From Deroplatys truncata (taxonomy: Eukaryota; Arthropoda; Insecta; Mantodea; Mantidae): DNA of 64,000 bases. The DNA lies in NCBI GenBank assembly GCA_030765065.1, contig CM060988.1:200940565-201004564 (forward strand), in the 5' to 3' direction. Under the pieces are notes generated by a model that was not told the DNA's origin, made no database searches, and saw nothing but the letters and a program-made list of their open reading frames with translations. Positions within the stretch are counted from its first letter, which is position 1; each line of letters opens with the position of its first letter. The position numbers were made by a program, and so were the translations under genes. Positions 1 through 10,381 of the stretch are shown here, one piece after another.

Positions 1-705
1 GAGATTTTACCGGAAATACGTTTTAGATCTCCTGAATCAAAAAAAGAAAGAAAAAATAAAGGGGAAAAATTTCGGTTAGATACCAAAATTCGTATTTAAG
101 TTCATATCTTCCAAAGATGCAACACGAAGATTTTCAAGAAAATCTCCCACTCTTAACTAACATTTACATGGAACATTTTTCGAAATTTTCTCAAAGATAC
201 CTCTAACGATTCTGATTAAAATACCTCATGTTTATGATATTTTCATGATAAATGAAATGTATATCTTGAATTTTCTGGGAGTAGGCTGTGAAGTTTTCAT
301 TCGGATGGAATTTTGTATAATCTTGTAGAGCTAGTAAACTTAAGCGATAGACGAAAACGTACTACACAAAAAATGTAGATCTCTTTAAAACACACAATTT
401 ATTTAAAAGAAGTTTCTTTTTGTGACATAAGCCATTTCTGAGATATCCGTTATTAAAGGTTCGAATTGTTCATTTCTTGGTCATTCTCTTAAAGTCCTGT
501 CAACATTCAGTTGTTTCTCGCGATGTCATGGAAACAGTATGGAATTTTAAGGCCAGCATATAGCGTCCAGTTGTTAAACATTTGACTATCGCCTAAGTCT
601 TCTGTATTATCCTATTTAATGGAACTATTTCTGTTAAATTTTACGTCGATTAACATGAAGTAGATAGAAAAATGGATGGAGAAAGTTCTGTGAATGTGTT
701 TCTTT
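1..705 (+). repeat. Family R interspersed repeat, copy 1 (cut by window edge)
   Basis: The sequence matches the body of family R from its 'gagattttaccggaaatac' segment to its 3' end near 700, where a decayed 'gatggagaaag' stands for the family's end. Better copies at 18861-19703 and 48053-48969 define the family. It lies in the intron before the hinge exon of the receptor gene. It has no coding capacity that I can defend. Confidence 0.75.
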
Positions 706-848
706 GTCAAACTGCCACTAAGCATATGAGTTGTTTTAACTACGGATGATTGTTTGTTATGTCGTATGTCGTATGGGTATTGATAAATAAAAGGGATAAA
801 TATTCCCTTGGCTCCATACTGTTTTGCAATATCATGTTTGTGTGTTAG

Positions 849-965
849 GTATTTCGACGACTTCACGCTGTGCTCGTCGGCTCTACATGTTCGAGTGTGC
901 GAGCCTAAAGGTGACGGAATATCCAGCATACACCACCTGCTGGACAGCTTTGTGCTCAGGACTAG
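849..965 (+). CDS. Relaxin-receptor-like LGR, hinge exon before TM1
   Basis: This internal exon is flanked by a TTAG acceptor and a GTGAGTG donor. Read with one leading base and two trailing bases, it gives 38 residues beginning YFDDFTLCSS and including HVRVCEPKGDGISS. Relaxin-family receptors (RXFP1/2, insect Lgr3/Lgr4) have this cysteine-containing hinge between the last leucine-rich repeat and TM1, with a similar Y-F...C...C-x-P-x-x-D-G-I-S-S pattern. The trailing AG joins the first base of the exon at 6956 to make a serine, followed directly by TM1. No leucine-rich-repeat exon can be seen upstream in the window, so the ectodomain lies outside it. The call rests on the motif plus exact phase agreement. 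Confidence 0.85.
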
Positions 966-1098
966 GTGAGTGTTCAATACAATTCCAAAATAAAGTTTGC
1001 ACTAACGCGAGTATTTTTATAAAGTTCCAAAATGATGTGATAGGAGCAGGAGTACATATGACAGAGGGGCCCCCGAAATTGGGGCATAGGACCGCAAG

Positions 1099-1892
1099 TA
1101 CAGGGTGAGCCAAAAAACTACGAACCGGCTGCGCGGTGTTTTTCCTGTCCGCATCCTCGGCGCTCGCTGCCGTCTGCCGTTATCACAGAAAGGCGCGGAT
1201 GAAACCATACAACATTTTTAAAACTACTTTCAAAGGCTTTACTTACCAACTTTACGAAAGGAAATGCTGAAACTGGCCCCGTCGTTGTCCATACATTTTT
1301 GGCACCTCTTTAGGAAACTATCCATCACTCGCCGTAGTTCACGTTGAGAAATTTCCTGGCGGATATTTTGTTTTAATTCTTCCAGGGTGTGTGGGTTTGT
1401 CTTATACACTTTTTTTTAAGTTACCCCAGAGATAGAAATCGCAGGGGGTTAGGTCAGGGGACCGAGGGGCGCCACAAATCTCTACTAATAATTCTGTCCT
1501 CAAATGCACTTGCAATTGTTCTCATCGAAATATTGGCCGTATTGCAGAGTCTTGTTGAAAAAAAGACAAAATCACGCTCCTTGGCCTGTTAATTCTCTAA
1601 AAAGGGGGCAAAAATGTATTCACATATGTACATGCTTCAACTGTTGACTCGAAAAATATTGACAAGTGATGGATAGTTTCCTAAAGAGGTGCCAAAAATG
1701 TATGGACAACGACGGTGGCCAGTTTCAGCATCTCCTTTCGTAAAGTTGGTAAGTAAATCCTTTAAAAGTAGTTTTAAAAATGTATGATTTCATCCGCACC
1801 TTTCTATGATAGCAGCAGACGGCAACGAGCGCCGAGGACGCGGACAGGAAAAACACCGCACAGCCGTTCGTAGTGTTTTGGCTCTCCCTGTA
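1099..1892. mobile_element. Fold-back DNA transposon derivative with about 235-bp inverted arms
   Basis: The left arm (about 1101-1340) and right arm (about 1665-1890) are inverted copies with few mismatches, and both ends begin TAcaggg(t/a)gagCC. On the minus strand the interior and left arm read as the C-terminal part of a DDE transposase, including PRSPDLTPCDFYLWG and then a Leu/Lys-rich helix. The right arm repeats the last part of that coding end in reverse. The structure looks like a transposon 3' end duplicated in inverted orientation. It lies in an intron of the receptor gene. Confidence 0.75.
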
Positions 1893-2254
1893 GATCAGTG
1901 TGAACCTTTTTGCTTCTAAAGTGCCCATTCACAATGGAAGTAAGCGCTACATAATACAGCAAACGCGCAGGTTGAGGGAAGATCATTCACAATGCAGCGG
2001 TAGGCGTAACACAAGAAATTGGCCCGGGCTCCTAGATCCTTAAACTCATTGTGGAAATCTTCCGAGGTAGCGTAAATTTCAAGTTAAATAGCGTAACCAA
2101 CAACATCAAATAAGAAAGTTCACTCTTTATAAATAAATAGGTCACAAAAAAATACATATCCACAGCTGACGCCCGTGGCGTTAATGACATCCCGATTGTT
2201 TCACCATAATATTGAAAATCGTTGTGCAAGCTTGGAAGCTGCAGCAAGTTACAC

Positions 2255-3061
2255 AGGGTGTATCATAATTAACAGCGCAGACTGAAACAGTTGAAAGTAT
2301 AGGATAGTAGAAGCAAAAACATGGATCTGTAAACGAGCCTTGTGTAAGATAATTGCAAATATGTGATTATAAGCCGCCACTGACTTTGTTAAGCAACATC
2401 GTCCTAATTACTACAAATGGATTTGAATAATAGATTTTTCGTTTAATCATATTTGCCATTCTAAGTTGCCTCAAAATTCACTCATAGCTTAACGTAACAA
2501 GGAATACAATTCTACTTCAGTATGTTACATGTTATCAATACTCTTCCCTGTTAAAGGAGGTGTTCAAAGTGTCGTCCCTGCACCTGGATACAATACTGCA
2601 CTCGTGTCTGTAGTGAGTTTCAAACACCACCGCACCATCTCGGAATTCTTGACAAGCATGTACAATTCTCTGCTCCAGTACTTTAACGGTATCAACGGGA
2701 GTGCTGTACACTACACTTTTGAGGTGAGCCCATACAGAAAAATCCAAAGGATTGAAATTAGATGATCGTTGAGGCCAAGGTACAGCCCTCCTCGACCTAT
2801 CCATCTTGGCCATATCTCGACGTTAGATGTCTTCTTACAGTAGTAGCAAAATGTGCCGGTGTTCCATCATGCATGTACCACATACTCCGACGTTGCTCAA
2901 GGGGAACATCCTCAAGCAGTTCACGTCAGCGGCGGCTCATAACCACACATTCGCAATAATAAATCTCGCACAAGGCTTGTTTGCGGACCCATGTTTACTG
3001 GAACGTTTTTGCCTGTCTTTCAACCGTTTCAGTTTGCGCTATTAATTATGATACACTCATA
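2255..3061 (-). mobile_element. Decayed DDE transposon with about 140-bp terminal inverted repeats
   Basis: The left end (from about 2255, GTGTATCATAATTAACAGCGC-like) and right end (to 3061) are inverted copies over about 140 bp. The minus strand between them reads as a transposase end: M-H-D-G-T-P-A-H-F-A corresponds to the second catalytic Asp region, followed by WPQRSSNFNPLDF, where the canonical PRSPDLNPLDF pattern has lost the Pro-Asp. The missing residues and frame breaks show it is inactive. It appears to be of the same broad Tc1/mariner-related insect group as the fragments near 5.7 kb and 54.7 kb. Confidence 0.7.
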
Positions 3062-3092
3062 TGTTATAATATAATACAAATACACAAGTTAT

Positions 3093-3390
3093 GTCGTCCT
3101 TCGGTGTAGTGGTTATCATGCTAGCCTCTAGTTCCCGAGATCGCGGGTCCTTACCCGGCGAAGGGCGGTGGATTTTTTCGGGCGTAAAAATCCTTAGCAT
3201 GGCTTCCTTCTGAAGGGAAGTAAGGCCGGTGGTCCCGTGTCGCAGATTTACGGCATGTAAAAGAACCTCAAGCCTGATAAAGAGGCCTCTGAGCAAAATT
3301 ACCAGTCTTTCATGCCCAATATAGAATGGGACGCCAAGGACCACAGCAGTTAAAGAGCGTCCATAAATAAAACACCATTTAATTCATATG
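3093..3390 (+). mobile_element. SINE family A, full-length copy with target-site duplication
   Basis: The head is tRNA-like, with an A-box-like segment (tgtagtggtt) and a degraded B box (the consensus of other copies is GGTTCAAACCC). An unrelated body of about 210 bp follows and ends in ataaataaaac. The copy is flanked by the perfect 10-bp duplication CACAAGTTAT at 3083-3092 and 3391-3400, proving retrotransposition. Other copies in the window: 4278, 10124 (-), 18200 (-), 22059 (-), 25664 (-), 30510, 39395 (-) and 43617 (-). Confidence 0.85.
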
Positions 3391-3402
3391 CACAAGTTAT
3401 AT

Positions 3403-3786
3403 TAAGGAAATATGCATTATCTCCTTGCTCCTTACGATTTGTGAGAACTAAGAAATCTAGGCGCAGATGGTGAACTCACCCATTAAATGAAAGAAGGATT
3501 CAGCAAGGAGACTACCATAATCTCTTGAGGGAAATGAGAGGTGGTGACGTACAACAATTTGTGTGGAAGAGCAGCATGTACCTACATTAGACTCGCATCG
3601 CGGTCGTCTGCTGTTGAATTGCAGGCAATGGATAGAGCAGGAATGGCAGAATTCTTTCTCTATGCACGCAACGCAAGCATAAAGTTTGTAGTTTGGAAAA
3701 CCTTGCGTTGCGTGACTCTATGTGAATGCTTCCATTAAAGAACATGGATGCAAAGTCTTGCGCTATGCTACGTCTGCGCTTACATT
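3403..3786. other. Intron sequence, nothing recognised
   Basis: Unique-looking sequence within the receptor intron. No exon, RNA or named repeat could be supported. Confidence 0.5.
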
Positions 3787-4274
3787 TCATTGTAAATGGG
3801 CACTAACGCGACCGCTGGGAGAGATGAGGGGAATACCCGAAGGGCGGTAAGATCCGGGCGACAGAGTGCGGGGTCCGTAACGGTTCCAGATAAAACGCAT
3901 CCGGACGCCGGCCAGCCCTGCCCATAAGTCCCAAGTCCTCCAAGGCATGCCCCCAGAAAGCGGGTCTCTCAGCAGTACAACCATCACCACTACTACTATG
4001 TACAATGCCCAAACCTTGGCCTCCTCTAACTTTTTCGTCCATTCAATTCTGTTCATAGACAAGCTCTCCTCCAAGCTGCCGTTCTCAATAATAATTCTTT
4101 TGCATCTGCTGTTACCGACTCTACCCATGTGCTTCTAGGTCTCCCTCGGGTCGTGTTCCATACATATTTCCTCCCATAACGGGATTGTGTGATTTTCCAT
4201 TCGTTGTATATGACCTGCCATTTGAGGCCCGTAGTTTTATATAGGTGACAACATCCCACTCCAACCAACACCAA
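3787..4274 (-). mobile_element. Non-LTR retrotransposon 3' end remnant
   Basis: On the minus strand, from about 4160 down to 3990, the reading GRPRSTWVESVTADAKELL followed by a Trp-Arg-Arg segment and then, after a small frame break, NRIEWTKKLEEAK resembles the extreme C-terminus of many invertebrate LINE polymerases (a G-R-P-R-x-x-W ... A-K-E-L-L ... W-R-R pattern). A GC-richer presumed 3' untranslated region with CATCACCAC-type repeats follows down to about 3790. Only the tail is present, as expected of a heavily 5'-truncated insertion. Confidence 0.5.
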
Positions 4275-4277
4275 GGT

Positions 4278-4498
4278 GTCCTCCTTGGTCCGGGGGTACC
4301 ATGCTAGCTTCCAGTTCCCGAGGTCGCGGTTTCAAACCCGGTGGAGGGCGATGCATTTTTTTTCGGGCGTAAAAATCCTTAGCATGACTTCCTTCGGAAG
4401 GGAAGTAACGGTGGTGGTCTCGTGTCGTAGATTGGGATGCTAAGAACCACAGCAGTTAAACGGCGCCCATAAATAAAATTCAATTTAATTTTAATTTT
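4278..4498 (+). mobile_element. SINE family A with internal deletion
   Basis: The tRNA-like head (ggtccgggggtaccatgc... ggtttcaaaccc) and the first half of the body are present. About 75 bp are missing after 'gtgtcgtagatt', where the sequence jumps to 'gggatgctaagaacc'. The 3' end ataaataaaattcaattt is retained. The deletion lies at the repeated G-A-T-T/G-G-G junction of the body. Confidence 0.75.
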
Positions 4499-4745
4499 TG
4501 AGCATCGCCAGGGAGAAATCTTTCCAAAGCGCACCTCCACCGGTAAGCCGCAAAACACCGAACGCCGTCACCTGGTCCTACAACCCTGAAACAGGTGATA
4601 GGAAATGATGTGATAGAAGAGGAACCACCCCAGCATTCTCCTACCGACCCATGGTGAGAGTGGCCAGCCCGACGGAGATCGAACCGGGACCTCCGGAATG
4701 CGAGCCTGATGCGTTATCGCGGAGCCACCTCGCTCGTTGAGTTAC
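4499..4745 (-). mobile_element. SINE family B, minus copy
   Basis: On the minus strand a tRNA-like head (gaggtggctccgcgataac, B box GGTTCGATCTC) at about 4735-4670 is followed by a body with gaatgctggggtggttcctc. This body matches the copies at 31700 and 11338. The promoter boxes support a tRNA-derived SINE. Confidence 0.65.
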
Positions 4746-4764
4746 AATATAACAGTTATGTATT

Positions 4765-5105
4765 AGATGACCGAACTTCGATTCCCGTAGACCGCCCACT
4801 CTAACCTTGGGTTTTCCCCTCGTCGATAGGCGGATGCTGGGGTGCTTTGTCAATCTTCCGTTTCCTTCTTATGTATCAGGTTTCGTGGCGTATGGCGGTG
4901 CCGGACAGATGGCGGGGATGTTTGCTCTATGGACACCAGAGGACTATTTGTTTGAACGGGTCGTTCATCGCCCTCTCTGGACAGGTCCAGCACTGGGACG
5001 GATCTTCGATCCAGGAACTGTTACGTACTTCCTGTATCCTGTAGTTCCTTCACTTCATCCCACCCTCCTGGGGGTCGTAGCCGTAATAGATCTCCCGCAG
5101 TGCGC
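4765..5105 (+). mobile_element. SINE family B, plus copy with degraded head
   Basis: It begins with a remnant of a B box (cttcgattcccg) and continues with the family body (cgcccactctaacc... gcggatgctggggtgcttt). The copy is diverged and lies head-to-head with the preceding minus copy. Confidence 0.5.
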
Positions 5106-5689
5106 GAGGTCTCCTGCGTTGTATACCAACCTTATGATGTGACACCTTGCAACACTCCCTGCTTCCAACTTTCAATAGAGAGCAAAGTCCACACAAATAT
5201 CTGAGATGCCGTTTTGGAACATATAGTCATTAGCATCAAGGAAACTGGTACCACGATGATTGATGTAAATTACTTTTACGTGAGGTAAGTATGGCTCAGT
5301 GTAGGGTGGAAGCGAGGGGAGCACGTCTTCCGATACCGGAACGAAGAATCACTACTTGATACGGAAGAACCCGAGTCAGTCAAGTAATACTGGATCAAGA
5401 ATAGCTTATTATGTGTAACAATCGTGACGTACTTCATCGATGTTTTTATAATTGTTACTGAAAATAAACAATGTCAGGTACTTCTAATCAACGCAATTGA
5501 TTATAGGATTGAGATATTATATATAAGAATTTGAAAAAAAAAAGCTCCAAGTTGCTCTTTTAATGGAAAACATCTCGATATATTTTATTTTCTCAAACAT
5601 GCCAAAAAGCAAGCAAGCCATGTATGTGATAGTCAAGCTAAGTTAATATACAGAGCCTTCTTTGTACGCGTGGCCGTATTACAGGGAAT
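5106..5689. other. Intron sequence, nothing recognised
   Basis: AT-rich sequence within the receptor intron with no supportable feature. Confidence 0.5.
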
Positions 5690-6310
5690 TGCTTGCCTTG
5701 CACTGCGCTGTTCCCTCTCCGTGTACCGGCTAATCCGTTGATACGTGTGAGAGAACGTGTTTCAGTGTTAGTACTGTTATAATTTCAGCACACAAAATCT
5801 TCATGTACGATTCCTATGTGACAGCAAACTCTTGTAGAGAAGTGAGACAGATTATCTGCTGTTGTGTGCCTCACATCGTAATCTTGTGAATAGATTTAGG
5901 GAAACGGGATCTATTATTGATAAGGAACCGCCGCGTTCTCACAGAGGATAGACTCGATGACAAGGTTAGAACGAAGTCCAAAGAAATCTCTGAAAAAGTT
6001 TGCACAGGAATTTCGCAAGCCTCGGCTTGGAATGCTACTAAAGTTTTAAAATTAAAACTCTATATGATAACTGGAATTGCGATAATGTGAGAAGCGTTAA
6101 TTTGTGGTGTTGGATAATGTTAATGATCGCTCTGTGGGCGTGTTAATACAAAAGGTGAGAGATGTGTGGACAACATCTTCTATGTGTTATTGTACTTACA
6201 AGTTGAATTTAAGGGAATATCAATATCCCACTCAAACAGCGTGCTTCCCAGCCACGCGGACAAATGAAGGCTGCGTTAGGTACACTGCTGTGCATAAAAA
6301 GTGACTCATT
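5690..6310 (+). pseudogene. DDE transposase remnant, N-terminal half
   Basis: Read with frameshifts, the plus strand gives fragments parallel to the better copy at 54690-55820: a helix-turn-helix-like start (Y-D-S-Y ... C-R-x-V ... V-P-H), then F-R-E-T-G-S-I, R-V-L-T-E-D-R-L-D and K-x-K-I/L-Y motifs in the same order. Stop codons interrupt every stretch, and the catalytic part has been lost. It is a dead Tc1/mariner-related insertion in the receptor intron. Confidence 0.55.
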
Positions 6311-6955
6311 CTCCTAGATCGCCATAGTGTTGTTCCTTCTGTTAGATTTTGCACCTTCAGGTAACCAACCTACGAGTTCACAGCCGGTATCAGTTCTCTA
6401 TAAGGGTGGGTTGAAAAACAATAGAGGATCTTACAAACAAACTAATGAATGATATTTATAATCTATATGGAAGGAGGGGGTGGCTGGGATACCATCTCTA
6501 TGAAAGAGTTTCGCTACGATTGGTATACAAGGAAAGGATAAACCAATTAGAAATAATTCGGCCTTGTAGAGGAAGGGGTGAAGAATTATTTGTATATGAG
6601 GTTAAACTGAACAACGACATTTACATATATGACAACCTTCATCAGCGACATGGAGACGAAAGTTTGAAGCTGTTATCGCTATTAAACGGAATAAGAAAAC
6701 GGCACTGCAGGTTTAAGTTGTAATGTTATCCTTTGGCAGTTAGGGGAGGTAAAGTTCCCTGCAAATCCAGTGCCTAGAAACACAGGTGGTCACGCTAGTA
6801 AGGGGTGGGGCTACATTTTGTCAGTATCAACATAAACAGCTCCATTCCATTATGGGCCACATTTTATGCACGGCTCTACACAGTTTGAAAATGGTTTATC
6901 GACACAGTATGCAAATTTAAGGATGCAAACTCACCTAAATGTGTTGAACTTACAG
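6311..6955. other. Intron sequence ahead of TM1 exon
   Basis: It contains an isolated 92-codon open frame (6445-6723) with no recognisable domain and no support as a gene, so none is called. The end (tgaacttacag) is the splice acceptor of the TM1 exon. Confidence 0.5.
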
Positions 6956-7188
6956 CGTGTGGGTTATGGCAGTGTTGGCCTGCTCCGGCAACATGCTCGT
7001 CCTGCTGGGAAGACTAGTGGCCCGCGAACCCAATCCGGTCCACTCCCTCTACATCAAGACACTGGCGCTCGCCGACCTGCTCATGGGCGTGTACTTGCTG
7101 CTGATAGCAGTGGCGGACTGGCGCTACCGCGATGTCTACGTCAGACACGAGTTCCAGTGGCGGCACAGTCGCATCTGCTCCTTCTGTG
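6956..7188 (+). CDS. Relaxin-receptor-like LGR, TM1-TM2 exon
   Basis: The acceptor is CTTACAG and the donor GTTAGT. After one leading base the exon encodes 77 residues: TM1 starts VWVMAVLACSGNMLVLLG with the class-A Gly-Asn (position 1.50). TM2 contains LYIKTLALADLLMGVYLL with the conserved Asp 2.50, and the extracellular loop ends in RHSRIC, whose Cys is the TM3 disulphide partner. The order matches rhodopsin-like LGR receptors of the relaxin type. One trailing G joins GG of the next exon to form Gly, giving CGFLSTL, which the family shows at this point. GC content is clearly higher than in the flanking introns. Confidence 0.92.
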
Positions 7189-7264
7189 GTTAGTACTAAC
7201 ACTTATTTCTCAGCACTGTTAAAACACGTAAATCTTTCTCGCAAACTTTAACTAATTTATATCA

Positions 7265-7640
7265 CGTTGACTAGCGCCTACTTAGGTGGAGGAAGTTCCA
7301 CCAAAAGTTCTATATCGCGATATGGTCATGATACATGTTTCGAACCCCCTGACACCAAAAAAGAAAGTGTTTATAGCACGCATGTGTGTCTGCGAACAGC
7401 ATAATTCAAAAGGGAAATTTAAGATGAATACCAAACTTGGTATTTATGTTCAATATCTTCCATATTTTCATTAAAATCCCACCCATCCCAAAGTACCATT
7501 TACATGAAAAAAACTAGTTGTTTTTTTATTAAAATACCACATGCTTATGATTTTCTTCTATAATTTTGTTCGAATAGACAAAAACATGCTATACAAAAAT
7601 TATAGATTTCTTTAAAACACACAATTTATTTTTGGTCGAC
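7265..7640 (+). repeat. Family R, 5' half
   Basis: It matches the family from 'aggtggaggaagt' through the segments gcataattcaaaagg, taccaaacttggtattta and ttaaaacacacaattta, then stops. Divergence is higher than in the 18-19 kb copies. Confidence 0.6.
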
Positions 7641-8004
7641 TACACTATAATACTCTGATTACACGTGACGTAACTGAACAGTCCACTGGGATCCATTCCC
7701 CAGATCAAGAATGAAATATGTGTATTTGAAATAAAATAAATTCTGTGCTTGTAACTTTAATTCTAATAAATTGAGTTCATTTCCTTTGCTTCAAAATGTG
7801 TTGTTTTCACGTTACCTGCAAAAAAAATCAATAAATACGGCGTGGACTCAATATTACTGTCATTCTGTTGCACTACTCACAAACACGTTCAACATGCTGC
7901 TATCCGATCAGTATTTAATTACACACAATTAACAAGGTAACATACTTTTGTAAAAACCCATAAAGTTTTGAAATTATAGTGTGGCCAACCAAAAACATTC
8001 GTAT
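7641..8004. other. Intron sequence, nothing recognised
   Basis: AT-rich intron sequence without exons or identifiable repeats. Confidence 0.45.
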
Positions 8005-8115
8005 GCAACAAGACTATAATAGTAATTAAGACGCTCGTATGAAAATTATGAAACGCACTTCCGCGCGTTTCATTAACAAACTCGCGTCTTAATTACTACC
8101 ATTATAGTCTTGCCG
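8005..8115. mobile_element. Small palindromic (hairpin) element, probable MITE
   Basis: Two arms of about 50 bp (8005-8056 and 8064-8115) are near-perfect inverted copies (GCAACAAGACTATAAT... against ...ATTATAGTCTTGCCGC), so the whole 111 bp can fold into one hairpin. No coding capacity. Confidence 0.65.
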
Positions 8116-8159
8116 CATAATATATTATTACATAACTTCCTTCTGACATCAGGACATTT

Positions 8160-8425
8160 CCTAGATATTCACTATTCGCTTGACTTTCCAAATACCTTAC
8201 CACTCTTTATGTGCTAAATCACCTTCTTTTGTTTCTCGCAGTCATATAAAGGCTACTGCATTTCAAAGGACACAGGGGCCCGCTTTTTAAAGATTTCACC
8301 ATTACTTCAGTCTTGTGTATCCCTCTTGTATCTATATCGAAATGTGTAATGGAACTATTTCTGCCAAACTTTATCTCGATTAACATTAAGTAGATAGAAA
8401 AATAAGTTTTCTTTCATGTGTAGAA
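8160..8425 (+). repeat. Family R, diverged 3' part
   Basis: It resembles the family's 3' half (aatgtgtaatggaactattt... tctcgattaacattaagtagatagaaaaataag) with heavy divergence at its left side. Confidence 0.45.
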
Positions 8426-8427
8426 GC

Positions 8428-9880
8428 TATATACAGAGTGAACTGTACAATATCTCAAACTAAGCGTTGTAGAAAGAAATGTCTTGAATAAAAGTTGCTT
8501 GATATGAAATAGTATTTTGTTACGTAATAAATTATGTAAATTATTTTATATCTGCCCCACGTATGGAAGCAACTTGAAGTAGGTGATGTTTACGTAATGT
8601 TTAAACTTGAAGAAATAGATGTTTTGCTTCTCGTAATATGTTTACCTTGAAGATGTGTTGTTTACGTAATTGTATTTTACGTAATATTTATTTAGTTGCA
8701 TTTAAGGAGTTCCTGGAACACGGTTTGGCCGTCGGTTTGAATTTGTTAATTACGTAATAGTTACTGTATTACGCAATATGCTGCTACGTATGAGAAGCTG
8801 ATTTAAAGATGTGTTTTTGTTATTACACTCCAAGTTTTACATTATAATATTTAACTTTGTTATTAACACTGTTTCTATATATTATTTATGTTTGAATTTG
8901 CCTCGGCTGCGTCAGTCTTGTTTGTAGAGTCACGTATCTCTAAATTAGGGTGCGGTGTGAAAATGATTGTAGACATCACAGAATTTAAGTTTTTAAATTC
9001 ACTTCTTTTATTAATTCTTGCACATTTTTATAAAGCACTACATATTTTAAGAACTGTGAGAATCTTCAATACTTTCATTTAGCGCGTATACATATTTTAC
9101 ATTCACATGTAGAGAACACATGTTCCATCTGTTCACTACCAAGGTTTGCCAGCAACTGAGCAACTTTTAACGGTTAAAACTCGTAAGCTTCGGTATTTCA
9201 AGTCTCTGATTGGCTAATTCTAGTCCAATAGAATACCTGCATTTTACTTAAACTTTTTCCTTGCTATTGATTGGCTAATTTTAAACTGTTGCTTAATTTA
9301 CCTTATCTTTGATATAATCATGACTGGCAACATTTCAAACACTCTAACTCATTATTGCTACAAGGTTATCTCATTATTACCTCATTGTTAGCAACTCAAA
9401 ACTTATTATTCTCACAGCTCTTGCATTATTGAAGTATATAATGTATTCACATAACAATAAAACATGTTTACAATAAAAATAAGCATACGTATGCAATGGC
9501 TGTTACATACATTTTAAATAATTATTACATACATATTGTTTCAAGGCGGGCTGTTATTGAAGTTACTTTTATATAAAATACAATTGAAATTATTTAGGTA
9601 TTAAAATACTGCCTCAAATAATAATGGGGGGAAAGCAAATGTCAATAACCGTGTTTTATTTCGAGGACGTTGTGATGGCATTTTAGGGTCAATTTAATTT
9701 GGCTCTAATTGTAGGTTCCCATTTAAAAATTAAATTGACCCTAAAATGACTATCATAACGCCCTGCAAACAAAACACACTAATGGTATTTACTTTCCCCC
9801 GTAATATCAAGCAACTTTTATTAAAGACTTCCTTTCTACAAGCTTAGTTTTGGAGATATTGTACAGTCCCAACTTCAGTT
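8428..9880 (-). mobile_element. Family U element with about 75-bp terminal inverted repeats
   Basis: The left end (actgtacaatatctcaaac... aaaagttgcttgatat, about 8442-8503) recurs inverted at about 9800-9866. The body shares long stretches with 44030-45115 and 61985-62960, including gactgacgcagccgaggc (here reversed at 8906), ccaatcagagacttg and ttgtgagaataataagt-like segments. At least five TACGTAA motifs occur in 8515-8780. No open frame of note. A 175-bp hairpin element lies inside at 9626-9800. Confidence 0.65.
9626..9800. mobile_element. Hairpin element nested in family U copy
   Basis: The arms GGGGGGAAAG...GGGTCAATTTAATTT and their inverted copy ending CTTTCCCCC fold back over about 75 bp each. 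The family U copy at 44030 lacks this insertion at the equivalent position, after TGAGGCAGTATTTTAATACC in reverse. Confidence 0.6.
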
Positions 9881-9934
9881 GTCCAGCCGGTATAAATAAA
9901 TGATAGTGGATGGAGAAATTTAGATTTCTTTAAA

Positions 9935-10123
9935 AACAGGTCCCTGTATATGTCTTTGTGAAGAGCATAATCAAAAACGAAATGTCAGATGAATACCAAC
10001 CTTACTATTTAAGTTCAGTATCTTCCAAGGATGCGACACGAAGATTTTCAAGAAAATCTCCCCACCACAAAGTGACCTCTAAATGGAAAACTTTTCGCTA
10101 TTTTGAACTTTTTAAAAAACCAC
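9935..10123 (+). repeat. Family R, 5' part before SINE insertion
   Basis: It shows the characteristic agcataatcaaaaacgaa, aatacc, ttccaaggatgcgacacgaag and caagaaaatctcccc segments. It continues at 10382 after the SINE A insertion. Confidence 0.7.
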
Positions 10124-10381
10124 AAAAAATTTAATCTTATTTATGGACGCTCTTTAACTGCTCTGGTCCTTAGCGTCCCATTCTATATTGGACGTGAAGT
10201 ACTGGTAATTTTGCTCAGAGGTCTTTTTATCAGGCTTGAGGTTCTTTTATGTACCGTAAATCTACGACACGGGACCACCGACTTTACTTCTCTTCCGAAG
10301 GAAGCCACGCTAAGGATTTTATGCCCGAAAAAATCCATGGCCCTCCTCTGTGTTTGAACCTGCGACCTGGGGGACCAGAAG
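10124..10381 (-). mobile_element. SINE family A inserted in family R
   Basis: A minus-strand copy with the body present and the tRNA-like head shortened (B box GGTTCAAACAC on the minus strand, A-box end missing). Flanks TTTAAAAAACCAC (10111-10123) and TTTAAAAAATCAC (10382-10394) form a 13-bp target-site duplication with one mismatch. Confidence 0.75.

Noticed and set aside
3787-4128. 113-codon minus open frame as a host gene
   Set aside because: Its neighbouring frame resembles a LINE C-terminus, so it is better explained as the end of a dead retrotransposon.
6445-6723. 92-codon open frame in an intron
   Set aside because: No domain, no homologous copy in the window and no splice context; chance length in this composition is plausible.
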